Source of the DNA: Oscillospiraceae bacterium
GTDB lineage: Bacteria > Bacillota > Clostridia > Oscillospirales > Ruminococcaceae
Length of the DNA: 64,000 nucleotides
Assembly: GCA_017483465.1 (NCBI GenBank)
Contig: JAFUWN010000002.1
Span: forward strand, 1 to 64,000
Direction of reading: 5' to 3'
Each line of letters begins with the position of its first letter. Position 1 is the stretch's first letter. Made by a program: the position numbers and the translations under genes. The notes below the pieces were generated by a model that worked only from the letters and a program-made list of their open reading frames with translations, made no database searches and was not told the DNA's origin. Below are positions 41,866 through 51,116 of this stretch, in pieces.

Positions 41866-41967
41866 TCAGTTACCTTCTCCGCCGAGCAGACTGGAATTTG
41901 CAGCATTGACAATCGCATCCGTATCGAGTTTTGTAATATCTTCTCTGATCGGTTTAAAATCAATCAT
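41866..41967 (-). pseudogene. Truncated macrodomain (ADP-ribose-binding) remnant
   Basis: A 33-codon frame starting at ATG 41967, with AGAAGG upstream. It reads [20 protein letters not shown] followed by [11 protein letters not shown] and a TGA. This is the N-terminus of a macrodomain of the YmdB/O-acetyl-ADP-ribose deacetylase kind, where the family continues into GGGGVDGAIH. Nothing macrodomain-like follows in any frame before the next gene at 41862. It looks like a relic left by a deletion. Confidence 0.75.
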
Positions 41968-41972
41968 ATGAT

Positions 41973-43427
41973 TCAGCCTTCTTTCAGGACGTTTAATTTT
42001 TCAAGTGTACCGTCTTCAGGGCCTTGCATGGAACAGCCTTTTTCTTTGGAATACAGAGTATAATCAATAATTTCTTTTGTGATCATCTCACCGGGGGCGA
42101 GAATCGGAATTCCCGGCGGATAGCACATCACGAATTCACCGCAGATTCTGCCGGCGGTTTCTCTGATGGGGATCAGCTCTTTTTCGGAATAAAAAGCTTT
42201 CTGAGGTGTAGTGGCTACGATCGGCGTAATATATTCTGCACTGTGCAGACCGGAAATATCATGAGAATATAATCTTTTAATATCTTCCAAAGCTCCGACC
42301 AGTCTTTCAATATCCTGAATTCTGTCTCCGATTGAGATATATGCCAGAATATTGCCAATATCACCGAACTCGATCTGAATATCATATTCATCCCGGAGCA
42401 GATCATAGACTTCGATTCCGGTCAGACCAATATCACGGGTATAGACAGATAATTTTGTCACATCATAATCATAGATACTGCTGCCGTTGACGAGTTCTTT
42501 TCCATAGGCATAATAACCGCCGATGGAATTGATTTCATCACGGGCATATTCTGCCATATTCGCTACTTTCTCGAATGACGGATGTCCTCGCAGAGCAAGA
42601 TTTCTCCGGGAAATATCCAGACTGGATAACAACAAATAAGATGCACTTGTTGTCTGTGTTAAATTAATAATCTGCTCGACATAGCGGGTATTCATAGAAT
42701 GATTTAACAATAGCAGAGAACTCTGCGTCAGACTTCCTCCGGATTTATGCATAGAAACTGCGGCCATATCTGCACCGGCTTCCATTGCCGAAACCGGAAG
42801 CTTTTCATGAAAATACAGGTGTGTGCCGTGGGCTTCATCTGCAAGCACTAACATGTTATGTTCATGAGCCAATTTTACAATAGAGCGAATATCAGAACAG
42901 ATTCCGTAATATGTCGGATTATTCACAAATACAGCTTTGGCATCAGGATTGGCAAGAATGGTTTTTTCCACCTGAGAAAGTTCCATGCCGAGGGCAATGC
43001 CAATATGAGAATCCACATCCGGATTGACATACACAGGCTCTGCACCGCACAGGACAAGGGCATTGATCACACTTCTGTGAACATTCCGGGGGAGAATAAT
43101 TTTATCTCCGGCTTTGCAGGCTGTCAGGATCATAGCCTGTACAGAAGAAGTGGTTCCGCCTACCATAAAATAAGCATATGCCGCACCGAAGGCATCAGCG
43201 GCGAGCTGTTCGGCTTCCATGATGACAGAGACCGGATGGCATAAATTATCCAGCGGTTTCATAGAATTGACATCCAGAGAAACGCACTGATCGCCTAATA
43301 ATTTGACTAATTCCGGATTGCCACGGCCTCGTTTATGACCGGGGACATCGAACGGCACAACACGCTGTTTCCGGAAGCGTTCCAGAGCTTCATAGATCGG
43401 TGCGGATTTTTGTTTTTCGAGATTCAT
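41973..43427 (-). CDS. speA: Arginine decarboxylase (Orn/Lys/Arg decarboxylase family)
   Basis: 484 aa from ATG 43427 (a TTG five codons earlier is possible). Fold-type I PLP enzyme: [11 protein letters not shown] at the N-terminus, [11 protein letters not shown] with the PLP-contacting Asp, and [13 protein letters not shown] with the PLP lysine. Length and sequence fit the short Bacillus SpeA type that makes agmatine. With aguA and aguB in the same operon, arginine is the likely substrate. First gene of the polyamine operon. Confidence 0.92.
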   Translation of the reverse strand: MNLEKQKSAPIYEALERFRKQRVVPFDVPGHKRGRGNPELVKLLGDQCVSLDVNSMKPLDNLCHPVSVIMEAEQLAADAFGAAYAYFMVGGTTSSVQAMILTACKAGDKIILPRNVHRSVINALVLCGAEPVYVNPDVDSHIGIALGMELSQVEKTILANPDAKAVFVNNPTYYGICSDIRSIVKLAHEHNMLVLADEAHGTHLYFHEKLPVSAMEAGADMAAVSMHKSGGSLTQSSLLLLNHSMNTRYVEQIINLTQTTSASYLLLSSLDISRRNLALRGHPSFEKVANMAEYARDEINSIGGYYAYGKELVNGSSIYDYDVTKLSVYTRDIGLTGIEVYDLLRDEYDIQIEFGDIGNILAYISIGDRIQDIERLVGALEDIKRLYSHDISGLHSAEYITPIVATTPQKAFYSEKELIPIRETAGRICGEFVMCYPPGIPILAPGEMITKEIIDYTLYSKEKGCSMQGPEDGTLEKLNVLKEG

Positions 43428-43471
43428 AGGGCAGTCTTCCAATCCTTGATTTTTTATTTCAATATAGCCTT

Positions 43472-43500
43472 ATTATAGCATATCCGCCGGGCAATGTCAA
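43472..43500 (-). promoter_or_regulatory. Promoter of the polyamine operon
   Basis: TTGACA (43500-43495), 17 bp, TATAAT (43477-43472). The -35 overlaps the last bases of the RlaP gene. Confidence 0.8.
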
Positions 43501-44279
43501 TAGTTATTCCAGGATAAAAAACTTTGCAGAAAAGCGGAATTTAATTTATTCCAGTTCCGGTTTTCGGCTTCCGGAGCAGAAGCAATTATTTGTTCTGTGA
43601 TCTCAAACTGCTGATGAATCCAGTTATCCAGTTCCGGAATTTTATCGCCTGTACCCAGTTCGGAAGTCTGTGTCTTGATTTCTAAAAGGCTGTCAATCAG
43701 CGGTTCGATTTCCTGAGCCTGCGGCAGAATTCTCAGATCAGAAAACAGCATAGGCGGTGTTGTCTGATATTCCAGAATCCAGTAACAGGCCAGCAGCGGC
43801 CGGATGACATAGAAATATTTTTTTAATCTGACCTGCTCTTTCTCGCAGTAGGCATGATAATTATGACGTGCCGTACTCAGATAATGATATGCCCCTGTTT
43901 TGGGAGAAAAATACTCCGGAAGAAATTTTTTGAAATCCTGAAAATAAGCACTTGTCTGATAGACAATCGGTGAGGCTGACCATTCAAAAACAGTCGGATT
44001 GGATTTATATAATAATTTCAGTGTTTTCTGCAAATCCCAGCCGTTGACATCATAGACATCATCCAGCTGATATTCAATCACATCTCTTTCAGGATTCAAT
44101 TTCAGATACCAGTCTTTTTCATGGATATAAATAAATCTGACATCGAAATCGCTGTCCGGAGAAGCGAACCCCCACGCCCGTGAACCGGACTCGACAGCAT
44201 GTAAAATTCTCACATGTTCCTGTGTTTCGATTTCTGATAATTTCCGGATAATTTGATTTCTGATTTCTGTTTCATTCAT
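43497..44279 (-). CDS. RlaP-type nucleotidyltransferase
   Basis: 260 aa. HAVESGSRAWGFASPDSDFDVRFIY is the nucleotidyltransferase core, with GS and DxD metal-binding acids intact, in the form found in the RlaP (RNA ligase-associated, PF10127-like) family. RlaP proteins are linked with RNA repair, though no RNA ligase is seen here. It lies after the TelA terminator and before speA; no obvious own promoter is visible, so read-through is possible. Confidence 0.8.
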   Translation of the reverse strand: MNETEIRNQIIRKLSEIETQEHVRILHAVESGSRAWGFASPDSDFDVRFIYIHEKDWYLKLNPERDVIEYQLDDVYDVNGWDLQKTLKLLYKSNPTVFEWSASPIVYQTSAYFQDFKKFLPEYFSPKTGAYHYLSTARHNYHAYCEKEQVRLKKYFYVIRPLLACYWILEYQTTPPMLFSDLRILPQAQEIEPLIDSLLEIKTQTSELGTGDKIPELDNWIHQQFEITEQIIASAPEAENRNWNKLNSAFLQSFLSWNNY

Positions 44280-44328
44280 AAAGTTCCACCTCTTTTATTA
44301 AAAATTTTATTAAAAAATTCAGAACAAA

Positions 44329-44355
44329 AGCCCTGCCGTAACTGACAGGGCTTTC
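44329..44355 (-). terminator. Hairpin terminator after the TelA gene
   Basis: AGCCCTG / CAGGGCT stem with a 10-base loop; on the minus strand followed by TTTTGTTC. Confidence 0.6.
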
Positions 44356-44373
44356 CGGGCTGCATGATAATTA

Positions 44374-45540
44374 TTATTTTTTATCAGGCACATGATAATT
44401 TTTATTAAAATCATTCTTGATTGCCTGTAAGCGGACTTTATCTTCTTCACGCTTCTTGTGGGCATCGACTTCAATCTGCTGTACTTCGGCAATACCGGAT
44501 GTGATTGTTTTCCATGCATTTTCGAGTGTTTCGATCTGAATAGAGCTTCCGGAGGCCATTCTTGCGGTTGCCTTTGCCTGATCTACTGTATTCTGAGCAT
44601 TTCTCATGAGCATTTCATTGGTTTTCTTATCCAGTTCGGACATCGCATCGGCCTGAATTTTCTGACGTTTCAATAACATTGCCTGTGCCAGAGCCTGCTT
44701 GAATACCGGAAGGGTGATAATAATTGCCGATTCCATTTTTCTGTATAAATTATAATTGGAAAATTCCATTGTTTTGAGCATGGGGATAGATTCCATTGCT
44801 ACGATTTCGGCAGTTCTTAAATCCTGCACACGCTGTTCGAGCAGAGAAAGGGCATTCTGATAGGAAGTCAGCTGGAACTGTAAATCCTGATTTCCGGTAG
44901 AAGCCATTTCTTCCTGTGTCTGTTCAATAGCAGCCTGAATTTCTTTACAGCCCTGTTCACCGGCATAGATATAAGTTTCCAGATCGTGATAGAAATTCAC
45001 ATTGGCATCGAACATGGTACTAAGTTTCTTGTTGGAAGTTCTGATTTCTTCCTGATACTGACGGAGCTGTACATAAATTTTATCAATCTCCGAACCCATG
45101 TTATTATATTTCTTGAGAATTTTCTCAAGCTGAGCCTGAGCTTTATTAAATAATTTCTGTAAGCCCTTGGGTTCTTTGAGTTCATCAATATCGAACTGGT
45201 CCATAATTTTGGACAGAGCTTTCATGACTTCACCTGTTTCATTGAGCTGAGTCAGGCTCATGTTATTCAGAACCGTATCAGAAGCTTTGGAAATTTCTTC
45301 AGCGGCTTCCGAACCGAAAGAAACGATCGTACCCATATCAGAAATATCAATCTGACTGGTCAGTTCATCAATTTTCTGCATATCCATATTCTGGACGAGC
45401 TGTTCTTTATCCGCAACAATATCATACTGCTGAACGGGTTCGATACTGGTCACTTCCGTAGTGACTGCCTGAGTTGTGACAGGTGCTGCTGCTGTCGTGT
45501 CGTTTCCGTTTCTGGACGGATGTGATAAATTAATAGCCAT
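44374..45540 (-). CDS. TelA/YceH-family protein (toxic-anion resistance)
   Basis: 388 aa, nearly all long helices and coiled-coil. The pattern of two long helical arms, the LDETYIYAGEQGCKEI-type hub and SAIIITLPVFKQALAQAMLLKRQK near the C-terminus match the TelA family. The first 35 residues are Thr-rich and unstructured. TelA proteins belong to the Ter/Tel stress module in the cytoplasm near the membrane. The gene is 6 bp after the YceG-like gene, as in the Bacillus yceGH pair. Confidence 0.88.
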   Translation of the reverse strand: MAINLSHPSRNGNDTTAAAPVTTQAVTTEVTSIEPVQQYDIVADKEQLVQNMDMQKIDELTSQIDISDMGTIVSFGSEAAEEISKASDTVLNNMSLTQLNETGEVMKALSKIMDQFDIDELKEPKGLQKLFNKAQAQLEKILKKYNNMGSEIDKIYVQLRQYQEEIRTSNKKLSTMFDANVNFYHDLETYIYAGEQGCKEIQAAIEQTQEEMASTGNQDLQFQLTSYQNALSLLEQRVQDLRTAEIVAMESIPMLKTMEFSNYNLYRKMESAIIITLPVFKQALAQAMLLKRQKIQADAMSELDKKTNEMLMRNAQNTVDQAKATARMASGSSIQIETLENAWKTITSGIAEVQQIEVDAHKKREEDKVRLQAIKNDFNKNYHVPDKK

Positions 45541-45546
45541 AAGATT

Positions 45547-47832
45547 TTATCTCCTTTTTTTAAATAAATTACTGAATGGGCTTGCTTTTACCGTTTTTCC
45601 TGCATATTTCTGCAGATTCGGCACACGGACATCATACAGATATTCACCGATCTGATGTTCTTCTATCATAGGTTTCTGGAAAAATCTTTCTACAGCCTGA
45701 TAGCCTGTCGGTACAAGAAACAGAATATCAAAGCCGACCAGATTCAGAAACGCTGTAATAATCGTATCTTCCAGCGAGATCATGCGTTCATCAGCGATAA
45801 TATAAATCAGCTTCGGATTTTTTTTGGTAAAATCAAATTTCTGAATTTCACGGATCAGATGAATATCCAGGTTCAGAGCCACGGAAACAATCAGATATTC
45901 CGTGCCGTTTCCTTCATAAGTGCCTTTGATCATTCTATGATCAAGAAGTGTCTGGAGCTTGTCCAGCATATGTTCCTGAATTTCCTGCCGCAGAAAACCG
46001 TATTTATAATCTTTATGATTCCGGATTTTATCACGCTGCAACTGACCGTTCATCAGAAATTCTGTCGTGATATTCCGGAACGGATTCAGCATATTATTGC
46101 TGATATACGGAGCATGATGAATGACAAACGGACTTTCGGCCATGAGTTCTTTTGCCCATTGCCAGTAGCCGGAAATATCGCCGTCTTTTACGCCGGAGAC
46201 TTTTGCGAAGATCACCGGAATTGTGACAGTATCATGCTGTGTTGAGAAATTCGGCCGGAAGCTGACTTCTTCTTTCCAGTAGAGAGCAATTTCTTCAAAC
46301 GTTGTCCGGAGCGTGACAGCATTTGCTTTCTGGTACTGCTGATTCCGGTAAATGCCGGAATCCTGATACAGGAGTGTATCCAATTCCCGTTCTGCATGAT
46401 ATGCTGTTGTTCCCAGACGAAGTTCAGAAAGATCTGTCGGGAAATGTGCAATCTGAAGTGTACTGTCATAATGCACCGGATATAACAGCTCATCTTCCAG
46501 CACACAGTGCTGATTTTTATCCGGAGTCAGAATCAGGACATCCACCGGCAGACGGGACAGAAACCGGAAAAATAAAGCTTCTTTCTCATTCCGGCAGCCG
46601 CCCAGACAGATAAAACAGCTGATCTCCGGCATTTTCCAGTTGTGAAATAATACACTCTCATATTTTTTGAACCAGCAGAGCAGATAGATGGCACTGTTAT
46701 TTAATTTATTCAGATTCATGCCGTCTTTCTGAGATTCTTCCAGCATGAGATCAACAAAGCTTTTTGTCAGCAGCCGTTCGAGCTGTGGATTGGCCGGATA
46801 TTTCAGATTCCTGAGAAATTCCATAATCATATTTTCAATCTTGACGGGATTGGTTCTCTGAATCGCATTGACTTCCGGCGGAGTCGGTTCCGGCAGGGCA
46901 GTATCTGAAACAACTACCTTGCGGCCGGCTTCTTTGAGTTCCGTATATGTCTGATACAGCATATTCGGATAAGTCTGCATTTCCTCGACACCCTCAACAC
47001 GGCAGAACAGATTATAGAACAGATGATCTGTATTGCCTCTGATCTCCGGATTGACACGGATTTTTTCAAATACATTTTCATCCGGATTAAGCCAGGCATT
47101 TGTGCAGTTCTGTACATCCGGCAGAACACCGTACAGACGTTTCCGGTTCAGTTCGTCCTGAATTTCCTGACGGACATTTTTCAGGCTGTAGCCTTCGGGA
47201 AAAGGCTGTATTCCCGGAGTCATGAACAGATTGGACAAATCCGAATGGGCATCATATTTCAGATAATTGGCATCGCCTTTATATTCCAGTAAAATCACAT
47301 CACAGCCGGCATGTGCCAGGACAGAGATCAGCAGCAATTCATGATTAGAAATTTCTCCCTCGTAGAGAATTTTCGGCAGATCATCATTTCCGAGCAGACT
47401 TACGATTCTCTCAAATTTATAATACAGCCAGCACATGAATTTGATATATACGTTTTTGAGAACGCTTTCAGGCTTGCCGTTTTTCCGCAGGTCATCCAGT
47501 GTATGATAGATCGAAGCCGCAACAGCCTGTCTTTGTGTATCGTTCATACGGGGGAGCCATTTTTTCAGGCTGCTTTCCAGAAAGCCAAGGCTCATCTGGA
47601 AATTTGTTCCCATTTGTTCCTGATAATATGCCAGATTCTGATTTGTCGGATTAGGGATGCCCCCTTCCAGCACAACGCCGTTTTTCCGGGCGGCCTCATA
47701 ATATTTCCGGACGAATGCACTGATTTCCGTATTTCGTCCGCTGAGGCGATAGAAATACACACCTTTTTCCGAACGGGAATTCAGCGGAGCAAAGAAATCG
47801 TCCAGTCGATTGATTTTTTTATGTTCGAGCAT
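45547..47832 (-). CDS. YceG-like protein of the Ter/Tel stress module
   Basis: 761 aa cytoplasmic protein. It matches the Bacillus YceG-like family (PF14266) in length, in the opening FFAPLNSRSEKGVYFYRLSG and FVRKYYEAARKNGVVLEGGI blocks, and in FICLGGCRNEKEALFFRFLSRLPVDVLIL and PKLIYIIADERMISLEDT. The biochemical function is unknown; its partners are TelA/TerD/TerC proteins. Here only TelA accompanies it, without TerD or TerC genes. Confidence 0.8.
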   Translation of the reverse strand: MLEHKKINRLDDFFAPLNSRSEKGVYFYRLSGRNTEISAFVRKYYEAARKNGVVLEGGIPNPTNQNLAYYQEQMGTNFQMSLGFLESSLKKWLPRMNDTQRQAVAASIYHTLDDLRKNGKPESVLKNVYIKFMCWLYYKFERIVSLLGNDDLPKILYEGEISNHELLLISVLAHAGCDVILLEYKGDANYLKYDAHSDLSNLFMTPGIQPFPEGYSLKNVRQEIQDELNRKRLYGVLPDVQNCTNAWLNPDENVFEKIRVNPEIRGNTDHLFYNLFCRVEGVEEMQTYPNMLYQTYTELKEAGRKVVVSDTALPEPTPPEVNAIQRTNPVKIENMIMEFLRNLKYPANPQLERLLTKSFVDLMLEESQKDGMNLNKLNNSAIYLLCWFKKYESVLFHNWKMPEISCFICLGGCRNEKEALFFRFLSRLPVDVLILTPDKNQHCVLEDELLYPVHYDSTLQIAHFPTDLSELRLGTTAYHAERELDTLLYQDSGIYRNQQYQKANAVTLRTTFEEIALYWKEEVSFRPNFSTQHDTVTIPVIFAKVSGVKDGDISGYWQWAKELMAESPFVIHHAPYISNNMLNPFRNITTEFLMNGQLQRDKIRNHKDYKYGFLRQEIQEHMLDKLQTLLDHRMIKGTYEGNGTEYLIVSVALNLDIHLIREIQKFDFTKKNPKLIYIIADERMISLEDTIITAFLNLVGFDILFLVPTGYQAVERFFQKPMIEEHQIGEYLYDVRVPNLQKYAGKTVKASPFSNLFKKRR

Positions 47833-47868
47833 AAAAACAGCTTCTTTCTGTTTTTTGATAATATATTT

Positions 47869-47897
47869 ATTTTATCATATTTCTGAGTATTTGTCAA
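47869..47897 (-). promoter_or_regulatory. Promoter of the yceG-telA pair
   Basis: TTGACA (47897-47892), 17 bp, TAAAAT (47874-47869), just before the queF stop. Confidence 0.7.
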
Positions 47898-47904
47898 GAA
47901 AAAA

Positions 47905-48396
47905 TCAGCGATTATTTACAGACTCCGGATATAAATCATGATGGGTTAATCTTTCCCATGCGACCTGTTCCCATTTTGACCCGATACGGCCATAATTACA
48001 ATACGGATCGATTGAAATGCCTCCTCTGGGAAGGAACTTTCCCCAGACTTCAATATATTTCGGATTCATGAGTTTGATTAAATCATTCATGATGATATTC
48101 ACACAATCTTCATGAAAGTCTCCGTGATTCCGGAAACTGAACAAATATAATTTCAGTGATTTGCTTTCGACCATAATTTCATCCGGAACATAAGAAATAT
48201 AGATGGTTGCAAAGTCCGGCTGACCCGTGATCGGACAAAGGCTTGTAAACTCCGGACAGTTGAATTTGACGAAATAATCCCTGTCCGGATGTTTATTCGG
48301 AAAAGTCTGGAGCACTTCGGGTTTATAATCAAATTCATAATTTGTATGCTGATCGCCTAATAGAGTAATATCACCGATTTCGTTTTCAGTACGCAT
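47905..48396 (-). CDS. queF: NADPH-dependent 7-cyano-7-deazaguanine reductase
   Basis: 163 aa tunnel-fold enzyme reducing preQ0 to preQ1, the step before tRNA insertion for queuosine. [16 protein letters not shown] carries the nucleophile Cys54 and the following Asp61; [24 protein letters not shown] is the QueF signature. It lies last in the operon, separated from queC by three unknown membrane-protein genes. Confidence 0.95.
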   Translation of the reverse strand: MRTENEIGDITLLGDQHTNYEFDYKPEVLQTFPNKHPDRDYFVKFNCPEFTSLCPITGQPDFATIYISYVPDEIMVESKSLKLYLFSFRNHGDFHEDCVNIIMNDLIKLMNPKYIEVWGKFLPRGGISIDPYCNYGRIGSKWEQVAWERLTHHDLYPESVNNR

Positions 48397-48421
48397 AAAT
48401 TAAAAGCTTCCTTTCTGATGA

Positions 48422-49300
48422 TTATTTTTTCTCATAATGCAGCTGATAGGCTGAAATATTGTTATCCGGTCTTTTCATCAAGATTACAGGAATACCTTCT
48501 GAAAAACCCTGATCTCTTGCGTAGCAGTCCATACCTCCGGCATAAATTCTGCATACCTGAGGATGGCTGTGCTGTTGTGTCCCCTGTTTTATTTTGATCT
48601 TCTGTACTCCCTCACAGACCGCAACACCCCATAAAAACGGCGGATTGAGTTCTTCAGGCTTTTCCAGCATCAGTTTCAGAAAATCATCTTTCGCACCTAA
48701 TCCGGCTTCTTTCGGAATCAATTTGATTTTTGCATATTCTCCGCCGAGTTCCATCCGGATTGCCTGCATCAGAACTTCTGTACAATCCTGTTTTAATTCC
48801 TCGCTGGTATGCCAGTTAAACTGCTGACTCCGTTCCGGATTCATGTCTTTATCACGGGTAATCAATCTGTAAGTAATTTTATCATCATCGGCTGACTTCC
48901 GGATAAAAACCACTTCATTCGTCAGTCTGAATACACCAGGATCATTTTTAATCGGAACTGATTTTATCCCGTTGATTATTTCCTCACAGATACTTCTGAC
49001 TTCTTCTCTGGAGAAAACAAATTCACCGATTTCGAGCATTTTTCTGAGCTGTTTCTTTTTCAGAAAGTCATTAAAACAACTCACGCAAATCAAAGCCGGA
49101 ATGATTACAATCGCAACTATTCCGAAAAAAGATTTCAGGTACAATATGCCTATGATCAGTAAAGCTGCTGCGAGTATTCCGGAAATGATACTGACAATCA
49201 GCAGTGAGTTGATTGCCGACTGACTGACCGTTTCTGCAATCTGATTCCGTTCCGATTCCGGGAGCACTTTTCCGTTTATCCAATCTCTTTTTTCTGACAT
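48422..49300 (-). CDS. Membrane protein, paralogue 1 of a tandem trio in the queuosine operon
   Basis: 292 aa. Two adjacent membrane helices at about 30-75 (SLLIVSIISGILAAALLIIGIL, FFGIVAIVIIPALICVS), then a soluble domain of about 215 residues. It shares with the next two genes the layout EFVFSREEVR, NEVVFIRKSADDDKITYRLITRD, a Trp before a helix (FNWHTSEEL), FLWGVAVCEGVQKI, IYAGGMDCYARD and a final GIPVILMKRPDNNISAYQLHYE. Function unknown. Spacing (26 bp to queF) supports co-transcription. Confidence 0.7.
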   Translation of the reverse strand: MSEKRDWINGKVLPESERNQIAETVSQSAINSLLIVSIISGILAAALLIIGILYLKSFFGIVAIVIIPALICVSCFNDFLKKKQLRKMLEIGEFVFSREEVRSICEEIINGIKSVPIKNDPGVFRLTNEVVFIRKSADDDKITYRLITRDKDMNPERSQQFNWHTSEELKQDCTEVLMQAIRMELGGEYAKIKLIPKEAGLGAKDDFLKLMLEKPEELNPPFLWGVAVCEGVQKIKIKQGTQQHSHPQVCRIYAGGMDCYARDQGFSEGIPVILMKRPDNNISAYQLHYEKK

Positions 49301-49339
49301 GCCAACCCTCCACCTTAAAAAAATAGAAATAATTTTTAA

Positions 49340-50242
49340 TTATTCTTCAAACATCAAAGGCCATATTTTTATGACTTCCATTCCTGATGCCCGTCGGATT
49401 AAAATTCCTATTTTTCCGACAGATACCGATGTCGGCGGACAGTTCAGGCCGGATGCATAGCTGTGAATCTGCACGGTTGTCGTACCATCATCATCAGATT
49501 CCTCGATATAATGCTTTCCTTCGATCACAGCAAATTTCCACTGAAAATCTTTAGGAAAATTCTTTTCTCTTTTTTTCTGATCGGCATAGTACCAGAAGAC
49601 TGTATTTTTTCCGAATTTGATATGCTTTTCAAGATATTCTTTTGCTGAAAAAGCTTTCTTGCAGGCCGGAAGCCAGACACCATCTGTTTCCAGAAGTGTT
49701 TTTTTCAGAATTTCTTCCAGATAGATACCATCCGGCTTCTCGAAATCAAAGCCGTTATGCCAGTCCAGCGTATTGATTCTCTGCATATTTTTTGTGAGAT
49801 TCCGTCCTGCATCAGCATTCTGAGCATGAATTGTGAAGCTATGCAATTGCTTGACGTGTTCTGACCGGATAAATATTACATCATCTGTGAGAGAAATACT
49901 GCCGTGATGCTCATTTTTTCTGCCGTTGATATGTTCCTCTTCATCAATATGACGGGCTTCTTCGATCATAAACTCAAACTGATTCTTTGTGACATCTTCC
50001 GCAAGCAGCTTCAGATTTTTTTTGTATCTGAGAATCAGAAAACCTGTTATCGCCAGCAGAACCAGAAAAATAATGCACATATGCCATACACCGCTCAGAA
50101 AAGAAATCAGGCTGACACCTGCAAATAAAACAAGTTCAATCCACTGAACAATATTTTTTTCAGAATATCCGGAACAAAGATTACATATCTGTATTTTCTG
50201 CTGTTCTGTAAGCTGATCGGCTTTCTGCCAGTTTTCCTGCAT
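49340..50242 (-). CDS. Membrane protein, paralogue 2 of the trio
   Basis: 300 aa with a membrane hairpin at about 33-72 (ELVLFAGVSLISFLSGVWHMCIIFLVLLAITGFLIL). Shared blocks: NQFEFMIEEARH, LTDDVIFIRSEHVKQLHSFTIH, LETDGVWLPACKKAFSAKEYL, FQWKFAVIEGKHYIEESDDD, IHSYASGLNC and GKIGILIRRASGMEVIKIWPL. Closer to paralogue 3 than to 1. No enzyme motif is visible. Confidence 0.7.
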   Translation of the reverse strand: MQENWQKADQLTEQQKIQICNLCSGYSEKNIVQWIELVLFAGVSLISFLSGVWHMCIIFLVLLAITGFLILRYKKNLKLLAEDVTKNQFEFMIEEARHIDEEEHINGRKNEHHGSISLTDDVIFIRSEHVKQLHSFTIHAQNADAGRNLTKNMQRINTLDWHNGFDFEKPDGIYLEEILKKTLLETDGVWLPACKKAFSAKEYLEKHIKFGKNTVFWYYADQKKREKNFPKDFQWKFAVIEGKHYIEESDDDGTTTVQIHSYASGLNCPPTSVSVGKIGILIRRASGMEVIKIWPLMFEE

Positions 50243-50261
50243 AAATCATCACCCCTGATTT

Positions 50262-51116
50262 TTATCTGAATTTCAATTCATATGCCTTTACTTTTTCATT
50301 TTCATTTTTTGAGTTACGAAGAAGCAAAACCGGAGCACCGCTGTGTATTTTATTTCCGGCACGGCATGACATACCGGAAGCATAGACATCAACTACATGT
50401 TTCGGGCTGGACTCACTATCCACATAATAAGATTCATATCCAATATCATAGCCCTCTGCAACAGACAGCATCCATTCAAAACCTTTCGGAATCTGTGCGG
50501 GTTCCGGTAAAAAGTCTTTATTGCTGTAATCTTTGGCAGAGAAAAATTTTTCTGTCTCCGGAAGCAGTACACCATCTGCCAGAAGCAGAGCATCTGCAAG
50601 AGCCTGTTTCCGGAAAGCCGTATCTTCCCATTCCAGGACAGAATGCCATTTCTGCTGACGGACTACAGTCTGATCAGCTCTGCTGATCAAGACCATAAAA
50701 CTGTCTGTTTTCCGATATTTCGGATTCAGCGGCCGGACAAATAACACTTCATCTCCGAGCAAGCCTTCTGAAATAAAATATTTCCTGCCGTTTGCTGAAC
50801 CGTGACGGAGTGTTTCAAGAATAAATTCAAACTGATTGTTTTTAATCTGATTATGAATTCTGATAGCCTGTCCCCCGTCCCTGCCGATGATATAACAGGG
50901 TGTGGCGATGATCATCAGAACAAGCGAACAGAGCAGAACCCATGCTGTACTTTGGATAACAAGCCAGACATATCCTGCCAGTACAATCAGGCCGGTCAGA
51001 ACAGCAATTTTTAATTTTTTCAAATACTGTTCAGGATATTTTTTTGTGATAAAATTTACTAAAAGCTGCCGAGCCTCTTTCGGAAGCTGCTCTGCTCGCT
51101 TCCAGTCATCATACAT
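50262..51116 (-). CDS. Membrane protein, paralogue 3 of the trio
   Basis: 284 aa from ATG 51116, overlapping the end of queC by eight bases. Membrane hairpin at about 34-78, followed by NQFEFILETLRHG, GDEVLFVRPLNPKYRKTDSFMVLI, LADGVLLPETEKFFSAKDYS, FEWMLSVAEGYDIGYESYY, VYASGMSC and GAPVLLLRNSKNENEKVKAYEL. The direct overlap with queC ties the trio to the riboswitch-controlled transcript. No known family. Confidence 0.7.
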   Translation of the reverse strand: MYDDWKRAEQLPKEARQLLVNFITKKYPEQYLKKLKIAVLTGLIVLAGYVWLVIQSTAWVLLCSLVLMIIATPCYIIGRDGGQAIRIHNQIKNNQFEFILETLRHGSANGRKYFISEGLLGDEVLFVRPLNPKYRKTDSFMVLISRADQTVVRQQKWHSVLEWEDTAFRKQALADALLLADGVLLPETEKFFSAKDYSNKDFLPEPAQIPKGFEWMLSVAEGYDIGYESYYVDSESSPKHVVDVYASGMSCRAGNKIHSGAPVLLLRNSKNENEKVKAYELKFR

